Notes: generated by a model not told the origin, from the letters alone. A DNA stretch of 64,000 nt from Paraburkholderia sp041321145 (GCF_041321145.1 NZ_JBGGWA010000006.1:62001-126000), one strand, 5' to 3'. Shown: positions 51,753 through 60,219, counted from the stretch's first letter. A program made the numbers and translations.

Positions 51753-52904
51753 TTACGAGCTCACGGCATCTGGATACGACACGTTGGTAAAACCAGGAAT
51801 CGCCACGTTTTGCGGCTGATTGCCGTTGCCATACAACTGGTCGACGATGTAATCGGCGACACAGTTCGATAACAGCTGCGCCGGGTCTTCCATGATGCGG
51901 CGCAGCCGTGCGGCAGTGGCGTCGCGATCGTCGATCGACGTGATCGGCGGCATGCTGTCAGCGGATGCCGGTTCGAAGTGGTAGGCGCGTTGCTCGGGAA
52001 ACAGCAAACGCGCGACGTCGATGCTCGCACGCGTGTTCAACCACAAGCCGCGATACGTGCGTTCGAGTTCCGCGAGACCGGCCGCATCGGGAAGCTCAGC
52101 CACCGAGAACGACGGCGCATGCGGCGCAACGAGGATGCGCTCCGGCTGCAACACGCATTCCGACGCACGCCACACGAGGTAGCACATATTGTTCGATGCC
52201 CACGTAGCGCCCGCCGTCGGCCGGCCCGACTGGCCGCTCACCAGCACCATCGCACGGCGCCAGTCGAGCGATTGCGCGCGCAACCAGTTACCGATGCGAT
52301 AGACGATATCGAGGAAAGCGAGCCCGAAGGTCGCGAACATCACGTCGTTCATCGGCACGGGCAACGCAGCGCTCGGCGCGGCCGCGAAGTATTCCGTGTT
52401 GAGGCGCTCGAAGCTCAGCAACGCCGGCTCTTCTTCGGCTCGCGCGAGCAATTCGATCGTCACGCCGCACGTGTAATCGACGAGGTTGGCGATCTTGCGC
52501 TCGTGGCCGCAGAAGCTCTCCACTGCAACGCGATCACGCCACAACACTATCGAATTGGCGTTACGCGTTTCCTGAGCATGGTGGCGCAAACGCACCGCAT
52601 CGCTTTTCCACGCGTCGTCGTGCGGCGACAGCTCGCGCATTCTCGCCAGATACGCCAATGCCAAAGGCAGATGCGAGACCGCCGTCAATTCAATAAAACC
52701 ACGCGTCGATTTGCGAAAACTCTCGATCGACGGTGTGCGTGCGCCGCCGGGGAACAGCACGATGTCGCTGCCGGTCGAGACCAGCATCGGCGCATCGGCG
52801 GCTTGTTGCGCCATCTGCTGCGTCAGATGCGCGCCGATGCTCTGCGGGTCCGACGTGAAAGCGCGAAACAAACCGGCAAAGGCAGCGTCGGGTTGATAGG
52901 CCAT
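51753..52904 (-). CDS. Protein of unknown function in the aldolase/amidohydrolase operon
   Basis: 383 aa from ATG 52904 (GTG 52919 is possible). No signal peptide or membrane helix. Noticeable parts: APMLVSTGSDIVLFPGGARTPSIESF near the N-terminus, SIVLWRDRVAVESFCGHERKIANLVDYTCG in the middle, VLVSGQSGRPTAGATWASNN around residue 225, and LLSNCVADYIVDQLYGNGN at the end. I cannot place it in an enzyme family. Its position between the amidohydrolase and the transporter suggests a step or sensor in the same pathway. Spacing: 37 bp from the amidohydrolase gene, 88 bp to the MFS gene. Confidence 0.75.
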   Translation of the reverse strand: MAYQPDAAFAGLFRAFTSDPQSIGAHLTQQMAQQAADAPMLVSTGSDIVLFPGGARTPSIESFRKSTRGFIELTAVSHLPLALAYLARMRELSPHDDAWKSDAVRLRHHAQETRNANSIVLWRDRVAVESFCGHERKIANLVDYTCGVTIELLARAEEEPALLSFERLNTEYFAAAPSAALPVPMNDVMFATFGLAFLDIVYRIGNWLRAQSLDWRRAMVLVSGQSGRPTAGATWASNNMCYLVWRASECVLQPERILVAPHAPSFSVAELPDAAGLAELERTYRGLWLNTRASIDVARLLFPEQRAYHFEPASADSMPPITSIDDRDATAARLRRIMEDPAQLLSNCVADYIVDQLYGNGNQPQNVAIPGFTNVSYPDAVSS

Positions 52905-52941
52905 GGATTTGTCTTTCACCTGGTTTTCGCCTGGTTGTCGC

Positions 52942-53817
52942 TCAGTAATCGAACAAACGCGCGGGGTTATCGGACAGAATCATCTTGTGAACCGCTGCGT
53001 CGTCAGTCCATGCACCGAGCAGGTTCAGCAATTCGCCGGTATCGCGCGTTGAATCCGGAATGTGCGGCCAGTCCGAGCCCCAGATCACTTTCCGCGGCGC
53101 GGCCTTGATGATCGCTTCGGCCATCGGCGCCACGGCTTCATAGCCGCGATGTTTGGCGATCCGGTACGGCGCGCTGAGTTTAAGCCAGCAGTTGCCGTCT
53201 TTCAGCAGACTGAGCAGGCGGTCGAAATCTGCTTGCGTGAGGCCGTCTTCGAGCATGTAGCCCATGTGATCGATGACGAAATCGGTCTGCACGTCGGCAA
53301 GAAACGGAATCAGATTGCGCACCACCCAACCCGGCGCATAGAATTGCACGTGCCAGCCGAGGCTTGCGCACAAACGCGCCATCCGCGTGATGTACCGCTG
53401 GATCTCGACGGTCGGCAGCGCCGCGCGCGCAAACAGATCGAGCCGCACTGCGCGCACGCCGGACTGATGGAAGCTGTCCAGGGTCACCGCGTCCGTGTTC
53501 TCGTCGATCATCACGACGCCGCGCGCGATCGAGCCCGCCACGTGCAGCGTGTCGATCAAACAACGGTTGTCCGTGCCGTAAAAACTCGGCTGCACGATCA
53601 CGAAGCGCTTCAAGTGCAGCACGTTCATCATCTGCAGATAGTGCGCGAGCTTGCCGTCGGGCAATGTGTAGTGCGGATGCTCGACCTTCGGATATTTGTC
53701 TTCGAGGCCGAACACGTGCATGTGCGCGTCGCAGGCGAGCGGCGGCATCGGGAACGAAGGGCGCGACAACGTATCGTAGTCGCGCATCGGCGTGGAAATC
53801 AGCGGAGTTTCTGCCAT
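52942..53817 (-). CDS. Amidohydrolase_2-family hydrolase (LigI / lactone-hydrolase-like)
   Basis: 291 aa. TIM-barrel metal-dependent hydrolase signatures: CDAHMHVFGLEDKYP (HxH), FVIDHMGYM, WGSDWPH and a C-terminal NPARLFDY. This subgroup includes 2-pyrone-4,6-dicarboxylate hydrolase, sulfomuconolactone hydrolase and galactarolactone enzymes, so the substrate is probably a lactone from an aromatic or sugar-acid pathway. It starts 20 bp after the aldolase gene. The exact reaction is not determinable from sequence. Confidence 0.85.
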   Translation of the reverse strand: MAETPLISTPMRDYDTLSRPSFPMPPLACDAHMHVFGLEDKYPKVEHPHYTLPDGKLAHYLQMMNVLHLKRFVIVQPSFYGTDNRCLIDTLHVAGSIARGVVMIDENTDAVTLDSFHQSGVRAVRLDLFARAALPTVEIQRYITRMARLCASLGWHVQFYAPGWVVRNLIPFLADVQTDFVIDHMGYMLEDGLTQADFDRLLSLLKDGNCWLKLSAPYRIAKHRGYEAVAPMAEAIIKAAPRKVIWGSDWPHIPDSTRDTGELLNLLGAWTDDAAVHKMILSDNPARLFDY

Positions 53818-53837
53818 GATCTGAAAGTAGAAATAGA

Positions 53838-54614
53838 TTAAAGTTTGCGTGCCTGCTCGACGCGCTCACGCAGCGCCGCAAGATAAACATCGCTGTCGAT
53901 GCCGGCAAAGATGAAAGACGCGGCGCCCTCGCGGCGCAATTCATTGAGCGACTCGCACTCCGGCATCCCGCCCACTATCACCACCTTGCCGTACCGCTGC
54001 CCTGCCGAGATCACTTTGCGGCACGCAGCCACGACCACGGGATGCGCCGATTCGCCGGCGTAGCCCAGATCGGCGGCAAGATCGTTGCAACCAAGCGCGA
54101 GCACGTCGACGCCTTCGATCGCCGCGATTGCATCGGCGGCTTCGACGCCGGCGCGGCTTTCGATCAGCACCTTGAGCACGGTCACGTCGTTCAGACGACG
54201 GTTGAGTTCGCGAGCGGGAAGTTTCTCGAAGTTGACGTAGGGCAGTGTCGCCAGTTGCGAACGCTGGCCGAGCGGCGGAAAGCGTGTGGCGATCACCGCG
54301 TCGCGCGCCTGTTCGGCGGTCTCGACACGCGGCACGATGATGCCCAGCGCGCCGCCATCCAGCACGCGGTTGATGGTGCCGTAATCGCGTTCCGGCACGC
54401 GCACCCACGGCATCAGGCCCAGATCGACCGCGCATGAGCACAGTTGCGACACGGTATCGACCGGCAGCGAACTGTGTTCCATATCCACCCAGATCGTGTC
54501 GTAGCCGGCCGCTTTGGCCCAGCGGACCGCATCCGTTGTGCGCGAGGCGCGAATTCCCAGCGCAATGATCTTGTGTCGCGCTCGCAGGCGTTCGACCAGT
54601 TCCGCACCGTTCAT
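53838..54614 (-). CDS. HpcH/HpaI-family class II aldolase
   Basis: 258 aa from ATG 54614, with GGAGA 3-4 bp upstream. Conserved residues of the family: His in WVDMEHSSLP, Arg in PWVRVPERD, GIIVPRVETAEQA, Glu in VLIESRAGVEAAD and Asp in ALGCNDLAADLG. It should release pyruvate or oxaloacetate from a 4-hydroxy-2-oxo acid. It is only distantly like HpaI at 5641-6447, which argues for a different substrate. First gene of a five-gene operon and divergent from a LysR gene. Confidence 0.87.
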   Translation of the reverse strand: MNGAELVERLRARHKIIALGIRASRTTDAVRWAKAAGYDTIWVDMEHSSLPVDTVSQLCSCAVDLGLMPWVRVPERDYGTINRVLDGGALGIIVPRVETAEQARDAVIATRFPPLGQRSQLATLPYVNFEKLPARELNRRLNDVTVLKVLIESRAGVEAADAIAAIEGVDVLALGCNDLAADLGYAGESAHPVVVAACRKVISAGQRYGKVVIVGGMPECESLNELRREGAASFIFAGIDSDVYLAALRERVEQARKL

Positions 54615-54665
54615 GCTGTCTCCGTCGTTGAGTAGGTGGAAGACAGTATCGCCCGGGAAACAGTT

Positions 54666-54712
54666 TTGATTTATTCTCCAAATCAAGGTTATTGATTCAC
54701 AAAGCAAATCAA
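54666..54712. promoter_or_regulatory. Two tandem inverted repeats, LysR-type operator
   Basis: Site 1: TTGATTT-N7-AAATCAA (54666-54686), containing a T-N11-A LysR box. Site 2: TTGATT-N9-AATCAA (54692-54712). Both span 21 bp and their starts are 26 bp apart, so they lie on nearly the same face of the helix. The last A of site 2 is the first base of the lysR start codon, so binding there would block lysR, which fits autorepression and activation of the divergent aldolase operon. Confidence 0.7.
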
Positions 54713-55599
54713 TGAACATTCGTCATCTGGAATATTTCGTGGTGCTGGCGCAGGAACTGCATTTCCGCCGCAGCGCCGAGCGGCTGGGTATCACGCAGGC
54801 GCCGTTGAGCCTTGCGATCCAGTCGCTGGAGGCGGAATTGGGCGCGCGGCTCTTCCATCGCACGCGCCGCACTGTTGCGCTGACCGAGGCGGGGCTGGCG
54901 TTGCTGGACGACGCACGGGCGATCCTCGCCCGGATCGAACACGCGAAGGAAAGCGTCTGGGAGACCGTCAGCGGCGACGTGGGGCGGTTACGAGTCGGCT
55001 TTACGAACGCGTCTTCGTTGTCGCCGCTCTTCCCGCGTCTGATTCACGCGTACCGGACGCAACGGCCGAAGGTCAATATCTCGCTACTGGAATTGTCGTC
55101 GTCGCGGCAGATCGAGGCGATCGAACAACGCGAACTCGATGTCGGCCTGCTGCGGCTGCCGGACAGCACGCCATCGCCCGATCTCGTGTTCACGCCGCTG
55201 CTGGAAGAGCCGTTGCTGGTGGCGATGCACGCCGGGCATCGGCTGGCGAAGGCGGCGTCGATCAAGATCAAGGATTTGCGCAACGAGCCGTTTATCGCCT
55301 ATCCGCGCCAGGCGGGCGTGGCCGTGTCGCAGCAGACGCTTGCGCTGTGCGCAAAACGCGGCTTCGAACCGCAGGTAGTACAGGAAGCGCAGCAGGCTTC
55401 GACGCTGATCGGTCTGACCGCAACCGGTCTCGGCATTGCTCTCGTACCGGCAACGTTGCAGACCATCGCAGTGCCCGGCGTCGTCTTCAGAACGCTCGAC
55501 GAGACCGACACCACCACCACGCTATACATCGCGCATCGTTACGGCGACGCCAATGCGCGGGCGATGCAGTTTGCGGAACTCGCTCTGGCGCTGCGGTAA
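54712..55599 (+). CDS. LysR-family regulator of the aldolase/EAR operon
   Basis: 295 aa. HTH: MNIRHLEYFVVLAQELHFRRSAERLGITQAPLS, then LEAELGARLFHRTRRTVALTEAG. Effector domain with VGFTNASSLSPLFPRLIHAYR and GLTATGLGIALVPATL. No ribosome site precedes the ATG, which sits within the second operator repeat. Divergent from the aldolase gene and thus the likely regulator of the five-gene operon. It converges on the DUF2252 gene, 19 bp away. Confidence 0.92.
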   Translation: MNIRHLEYFVVLAQELHFRRSAERLGITQAPLSLAIQSLEAELGARLFHRTRRTVALTEAGLALLDDARAILARIEHAKESVWETVSGDVGRLRVGFTNASSLSPLFPRLIHAYRTQRPKVNISLLELSSSRQIEAIEQRELDVGLLRLPDSTPSPDLVFTPLLEEPLLVAMHAGHRLAKAASIKIKDLRNEPFIAYPRQAGVAVSQQTLALCAKRGFEPQVVQEAQQASTLIGLTATGLGIALVPATLQTIAVPGVVFRTLDETDTTTTLYIAHRYGDANARAMQFAELALALR

Positions 55600-55618
55600 G
55601 CGGCCCGCGCGGTTCACA

Positions 55619-56833
55619 TCAAGGCTTCGCCGCTACGTTGAACACGCCGCGATCGTACGCTTCGCAATACGATTTCCAGTCGGCCTCCACCTGCGCCTCG
55701 CATTGCGTCGCCAGTTCGATCAACGGCAATTGCCAATCCTTGCGATTGCCGAACGCGATCAGCTCGTCGGCAATCGACGACTTCTGCCGGCCACTGCTGC
55801 GCAGTTGCGCCCACGCGCTCAATTCGGCCATGCTGTTGACCACTTCCTCGAGCCGCGGCAGCTTGCCGTTCCAGTCGCTCAACGCCACCCGGTCTTCCGA
55901 AGGCTGCAAGCTGCGCAGCACATACGAGCGCTGATTGAAATCAACTGCATGCAAGAACGCTTGCGAGACCGCCTGATTGCGCCGCTGAACTTCAACGACG
56001 CGTTGCGCCTCGCTCTGCCACTTCGGCTGCGGCGTGCGCAGATGCGGCGTGACCGATGAAGGGAGCGCCTCTTTCAGATCGATCAGATAATTGCCGTCCG
56101 GCGAGCCTTTACCTTCGACGAGGATCACGTAGCGGTCCACGCCCAGGCTGCCGGTGCCGGCAACCCGGCGCGCCACGTCGACGATGCGATAGAAGTCGGG
56201 ATTGGATTCGTCGGCGGCGAATTGATGCATGAACTCGGTGACTGCGGCGCGCGCCTTGTCGCTAACCGGCAGCGCTTTCTTGCCGTCCACTTTCAGCATC
56301 CGGGTCTTGCCCTTGAGCGTGGTGCGCCGGTCCAGATGCGCGGCGCGCGTGCGGCTCGCCAGCGCGTCGAACAGATCGCGCACCATGCCTGTCGACGTCT
56401 CCGCTTCGATCCAGCGCGATTTGCCGTAGGCGAGCGCCGCACTGTAGGCATCGACCGCGGTGTGGCAGAGCGCGAGCGCCTGCGCGCGGCTCAGCTTGAG
56501 GTCGCTCGCGCCGACCAGCACACTCGCCAGGAGGCGCACCAGTTCGTAAAGGCTCGGCGCAAGGCAAGCTTCGTCGAAGTCGTTGTTGTCGAAATAGACG
56601 AGGCGGTTGTCGCCTTTATAGCTGCCGAAATTTTCCACGTGCATGTCGCCGCAGATCCATACCGGCGGCGCATCGTCGAGCACTTTGTCGCGCGGCAGAC
56701 GCGCGTAAAACAGATGACAGGTGCCGCGTAAAAACACGAACGGCGAGCCGCGCATGAGTTTGTATTTCATCGCGAGCCGTTCGGGGTCGCGGCCCACGTT
56801 GAAGCTGGCGATGGCCTGCGCGATATCGGGCAT
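55619..56833 (-). CDS. DUF2252 protein, candidate circularly permuted kinase-like fold (copy 2)
   Basis: 404 aa, second DUF2252 protein of the window. ICGDMHVENFGSY (about 60-72) then FDNNDFDEACLAPSLYELVRL (about 81-101; quoted as a range of key residues HxxN and DxD) look like the catalytic and metal loops of aminoglycoside phosphotransferases. Downstream, AGTGSLGVDRYVILVEG (about 225-241) resembles a glycine loop, Lys 254 in IDLKEA a beta-3 lysine, Glu 281 in RVVEVQ a helix-C glutamate and YVLRSLQP a hinge. Order and residues match copy 1 at 9639-10871, although overall the two are diverged. Substrate unknown. Confidence 0.8.
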   Translation of the reverse strand: MPDIAQAIASFNVGRDPERLAMKYKLMRGSPFVFLRGTCHLFYARLPRDKVLDDAPPVWICGDMHVENFGSYKGDNRLVYFDNNDFDEACLAPSLYELVRLLASVLVGASDLKLSRAQALALCHTAVDAYSAALAYGKSRWIEAETSTGMVRDLFDALASRTRAAHLDRRTTLKGKTRMLKVDGKKALPVSDKARAAVTEFMHQFAADESNPDFYRIVDVARRVAGTGSLGVDRYVILVEGKGSPDGNYLIDLKEALPSSVTPHLRTPQPKWQSEAQRVVEVQRRNQAVSQAFLHAVDFNQRSYVLRSLQPSEDRVALSDWNGKLPRLEEVVNSMAELSAWAQLRSSGRQKSSIADELIAFGNRKDWQLPLIELATQCEAQVEADWKSYCEAYDRGVFNVAAKP

Positions 56834-56865
56834 GCGGTTCCCCTTCGGCGCGGCTCAGCGCCGCT

Positions 56866-57096
56866 TCAATACGGATTCAATGCGAGCGGAACGAATCCGC
56901 GAGCGCATGGAGATTGAACGGCTTCACGCGAATCACACCGCTGCGTCATCAGATAATAACGTCCGTCGGCGCTTACGTTGAAGCCGAAACCGCATTCCGT
57001 CCTGGAGCCATGCGTCAGCATGTCGAGCGTCTCCCACACGGAGAGCTTGATCCTGGTAAAGACCGCACGGGGGAATCGAATCCATGTATGCCTCAA
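56866..57096 (-). CDS. Small hypothetical protein
   Basis: Up to 76 codons; a shorter start (MLTHGSRTECGFGFNVSADG) is equally possible. The second half, GRYYLMTQRCDSREAVQ then CARGFVPLALNPY, looks protein-like, with codon use similar to neighbours, but no ribosome site or family was recognised. It fills most of the 358-bp gap between the lactate permease and the DUF2252 gene. Confidence 0.3.
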   Translation of the reverse strand: MRHTWIRFPRAVFTRIKLSVWETLDMLTHGSRTECGFGFNVSADGRYYLMTQRCDSREAVQSPCARGFVPLALNPY

Positions 57097-57158
57097 TTTC
57101 TAGACCCATGAATGCTTGCGTCTAATCTTTTCGGCCGACTTCTTTTCCCCCATGCACT

Positions 57159-57184
57159 CCGAGCCGATCAAAACGGCGGCTCGG
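57159..57184. terminator. Hairpin after the lactate permease gene
   Basis: CCGAGCCG (57159-57166), 10-nt loop, CGGCTCGG (57177-57184): a perfect 8-bp stem starting 7 bp beyond the permease stop on the minus strand. No clear T-run follows, so termination efficiency is uncertain. Confidence 0.45.
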
Positions 57185-57191
57185 AAATTCT

Positions 57192-58832
57192 TCAGTGTGG
57201 CAGTGCGGGAATCATCCACGACAGCACGTGTTGCTGGAGATATACCAGCAGTCCCAGGAGCAAAGTCAGGAATACGCTGTGCCAGAAGGTACGAGCGAAT
57301 ACGACGCCTTCTTGTCCTTTCAATTCGGTCGTCGACACGCCAGTGGCGATGTTCTGCGGCGAAATCATTTTGCCCATCACGCCGCCAGACGAGTTCGTCG
57401 CTGCCATTAGAACGGGATCAAGCCCAAGCTGTCTTGCCGCCACAACCTGCAAATTGCCGAACAGCGCGTTCCCCGACGTGTCGCTTCCAGATAGAAACAC
57501 TGCAATCCAACCCAGCGATGCGGATACCAGCGGAAATAGCGCCCCGGTCGCAGCAACCCCCGTCCCGAGCGTATAGCTCATTCCCGAATAATTCAGCAAA
57601 TAGGCCAATCCGACGATCATCATCACGGTTGCAATCGCAATGCGAGTCTGGCGCCATGTTTTGAGCGCACATCCAAGAAAATCACCTACGCCGGTACGCG
57701 TCCACAATGAGGTGATGACGGCCGCCAGCAGAATTGCCGTGCCTGTACCCATCGGCTGAAAATTCCACACTGCCGCGTAAGGCTTGTTGTAAAGCGTCAC
57801 GTAGACAGCGTTGTGCAGGCCTGGCCATGCGATCTTGGTGTCGCCAATCGACGCGATATTCGCATGAACCCACACGATGACGATCACCGAAACGACAATC
57901 CATGGCATCCAGCCACCGTACCCTACCCGGCCTGTCGTTCTGGTGTTTTCCGCAGTACGCACGACCGCAAACGCGGGGTCCGGCTCCGGTTTCCAAACCT
58001 TGAGAAAGGCGATCGTAACGATCAGGGATGTCAGTGACGCGAGTACATCAGTCAGTTGATAGCCAAGGTAGTTCGACGTAACAAATTGAGCGATTCCGAA
58101 GCTGCCGCCGGATACCGCCAGCGCGGGCCATAGCTTTCCGATCGATCGAATGCCACCGTAGACGCCCACAACATAGAACGGCAGCAGGAACGCAAAAAAC
58201 GGCAACTGTCGTCCGACCATCGCCGCCAGCGTATTCGCGGGCAGCGACGTGACAGCGCCAAGCACTGTGATCGGAACGCCGAGCGCGCCGAATGCAACGG
58301 GTGCGGTGTTGAAGATCAACGTAAAGGTGAGCGCCTCGAGCGCCGGGAAACCGAGTCCGATCAGCAGCGCGCTCGTGATTGCAACAGGCGTGCCGAAGCC
58401 GGAGATGCCTTCGAGCAGACAACCGAATGAGAAGGCGACCACGAGAAGGACAAGCCGCCGGTCATCAGGCAAATGGTCGAGCATCCATTGGCGGAATTGC
58501 TCGAAACGTCCGGATTTCACGGCGATGTTATAAAGCAGCAAAGCATTGAATACGATCCACATCACGGGGATGAGGGCCAGGGCCATTCCCGCGGCAACAG
58601 AATTCAACGCGAGCGTTGCCGGCATCCCCCATACCCCTACGGCAATGGCGAGCCCCGCGATCAAGCCTGCCAGCGACGCTTGCCAGGCCGGTCGGCGAAA
58701 GATACCGAGCATCACCAGTGCGATCGCGATCGGCAGGACGGCGACCAGGAAGGATAGCAATAGAGAGTGCGCGACAGGGGTAAGCGGCTGCGCGAACAGC
58801 ACGCCCGACGGTAAAGCCATTGTTGATGCCAC
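57192..58832 (-). CDS. lldP: L-lactate permease (LctP family)
   Basis: 546 aa from GTG 58832, with AGGAG 6 bp upstream, which decides the start. Twelve or more membrane segments. LctP features: GCLLEGISGFGTPVAITSALL, FNTAPVAFGALGVPI, GMSYTLGTGVAATGALFPL, FLSGSDTSGNALFGNLQVVAA and NSSGGVMGKMISPQNIATG. It imports L-lactate (and often D-lactate or glycolate) with protons. No lactate dehydrogenase gene adjoins it in this window. Two LldR/PdhR-type palindromes lie 434 and 539 bp upstream. Confidence 0.92.
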   Translation of the reverse strand: MASTMALPSGVLFAQPLTPVAHSLLLSFLVAVLPIAIALVMLGIFRRPAWQASLAGLIAGLAIAVGVWGMPATLALNSVAAGMALALIPVMWIVFNALLLYNIAVKSGRFEQFRQWMLDHLPDDRRLVLLVVAFSFGCLLEGISGFGTPVAITSALLIGLGFPALEALTFTLIFNTAPVAFGALGVPITVLGAVTSLPANTLAAMVGRQLPFFAFLLPFYVVGVYGGIRSIGKLWPALAVSGGSFGIAQFVTSNYLGYQLTDVLASLTSLIVTIAFLKVWKPEPDPAFAVVRTAENTRTTGRVGYGGWMPWIVVSVIVIVWVHANIASIGDTKIAWPGLHNAVYVTLYNKPYAAVWNFQPMGTGTAILLAAVITSLWTRTGVGDFLGCALKTWRQTRIAIATVMMIVGLAYLLNYSGMSYTLGTGVAATGALFPLVSASLGWIAVFLSGSDTSGNALFGNLQVVAARQLGLDPVLMAATNSSGGVMGKMISPQNIATGVSTTELKGQEGVVFARTFWHSVFLTLLLGLLVYLQQHVLSWMIPALPH

Positions 58833-59265
58833 TTCTGTCTCCTATGTCCGCCTAACGGACTATTTGTCGAATTATGGTTCTTCGCACCTGCAACGGTTCA
58901 GTCGCGATGTGTCCCCACACAAAAAACCGTCGACTCGATCGTTCGAGTAGCCGACGGGCAGGGAAAGTCACATACGGAAACCGCGGACCAAGATACGTTT
59001 TCGCACGCGTAGCCGGCGAACACGTGCTGATAGCATGCTTGTCGCCTCCTCCCGACTGCGCCCCTTTGCGATCGTGCGAGCGAAGCAAGTGCGGATCACT
59101 TCACTGTCGTCGTCTGCTGCTGAACCAGGCGCCGCCCGTTCGGCCGTTGCGTCCAGCTTCCAGGCGTTTGACGGTTACCGCACTCCCAGCGATTTGGCGT
59201 ACAACCCACGCCAGATCGGTTGAATTGTTTCTTTAACTGGGACACGCGTCTAGCTAGACAATAAG
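58833..59265. other. Long leader/intergenic region upstream of lldP, no gene recognised
   Basis: About 430 bp without a convincing frame on either strand. It contains a perfect 12-bp palindrome, GTCTAGCTAGAC (59248-59259), next to the first GntR-type site. It could be an untranslated leader of lldP or the remains of a lost gene. Confidence 0.4.
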
Positions 59266-59276
59266 TGGTCGTACCA
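59266..59276. promoter_or_regulatory. FadR/LldR/PdhR-type operator, site 1
   Basis: TGGTCGTACCA fits the TNGT-N3-ACNA pattern of FadR-subfamily GntR repressors and extends to AAGTGGTCGTACCAGTT, with 6 of 7 bases paired in each arm. LldR and PdhR respond to lactate or pyruvate, which suits lldP as the downstream gene. Confidence 0.55.
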
Positions 59277-59370
59277 GTTTATTTTGTAAGTGGTGACGCG
59301 CGGACCATCCTTCCCTTTTGGAGAAGGGCAAAAGTTCCATTTCAGTTGAGCAGACGCTGAGAGCGGCAGG

Positions 59371-59381
59371 TGGTCATACCA
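59371..59381. promoter_or_regulatory. FadR/LldR/PdhR-type operator, site 2
   Basis: TGGTCATACCA is the same palindrome with one changed base. The 15-nt block GTGGTCRTACCAGTT is shared by both sites, 105 bp apart. The pair could support looping or repression of lldP or act on the 3' side of the EAL gene. Confidence 0.55.
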
Positions 59382-59427
59382 GTTCTCGGGGGCTGTGGAT
59401 CGGCGTCGTCAGTTGGCGGCCGGACAC

Positions 59428-60219
59428 CTATGGAAGAAACACGTCCTCGGCGGGAACAGGGATCGCCCTGAATGCGGGCTTCGCAAAAAAATAGCCTTGC
59501 ATCAGGCTTACGTCGTGCGCCAGAAAAAAGTCCCGCTCGTCTTTTGTCTCGATACCTTCGGCAATGACCCGAATGCCAAGGTCTCTGGCTATCGCCAGAA
59601 TGCCCTTGACGACGCGCTGGCGGACGGTGTCCGTATCGATGCCACGCAGTAGCTGCATATCGAGCTTGATAATATCGGGCTGAAAATCCACCAGCAACGC
59701 CAACCCCGAATATCCCGCACCGAAATCGTCGATAGCGGTAAGAAAGCCGTAGTTTTTATAGGCCTTGAAAATCTCGACCAGGTGCGCGCGATCAGCGATC
59801 TGTTCGCCCTCGACGGTCTCGAATATGATTCGCTCAAGCGGAAAGCCATGCCGCTCCGCCGCTTCAAGCGTCGTCCTGATGCAGACCTCCGGTCGGTACA
59901 CGGCATTAGGCATGAAGTTGATCGAGAGTAAGGCATCGAGGCTAAGTTCGGCAGCCGTTGCAATGGCAACCTGACGACAGCGCTGATCGAACTGATATCG
60001 ATTTTCATCGTCGATCTGCGACAGCACCGAATACGCCGACTCGCCTTTTACCCCGCGAACAAGCGCTTCGCATGCAAAAACCCTCTTGTTCTGCATGTCG
60101 ACGATTGGCTGGAATGCGAAGTCAATATCGATAGGTAGAGGCGCACCCTGCCTGCAGCCCGTGCAACCCTGCGCTGCGTGTATGCGTAAATCGCCGCTGG
60201 ATGTGTTTGACGAATTCAT
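59428..60219 (-). CDS. EAL-domain cyclic-di-GMP phosphodiesterase with N-terminal CxxC
   Basis: 263 aa, soluble. The N-terminal 30 residues contain GCTGCRQG, a CxxC motif that could bind metal or sense redox state. The EAL domain is complete: FAFQPIVDMQNKRVFACEALVRG, INFMPNAV, FETVEGEQ, IDDFGAGYSGL, IIKLDMQLLRG, VIAEGIET and QGYFFAKP. All residues for Mg2+ and c-di-GMP hydrolysis are present. No GGDEF domain. Monocistronic; 148 bp separate it from the bactofilin gene. Confidence 0.88.
   Translation of the reverse strand: MNSSNTSSGDLRIHAAQGCTGCRQGAPLPIDIDFAFQPIVDMQNKRVFACEALVRGVKGESAYSVLSQIDDENRYQFDQRCRQVAIATAAELSLDALLSINFMPNAVYRPEVCIRTTLEAAERHGFPLERIIFETVEGEQIADRAHLVEIFKAYKNYGFLTAIDDFGAGYSGLALLVDFQPDIIKLDMQLLRGIDTDTVRQRVVKGILAIARDLGIRVIAEGIETKDERDFFLAHDVSLMQGYFFAKPAFRAIPVPAEDVFLP

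Noticed and set aside
58874..59236. Plus-strand frames in the lldP upstream region as a lost regulator gene
   Set aside because: Neither translation contains an HTH or FCD-domain pattern; called only as an empty region.
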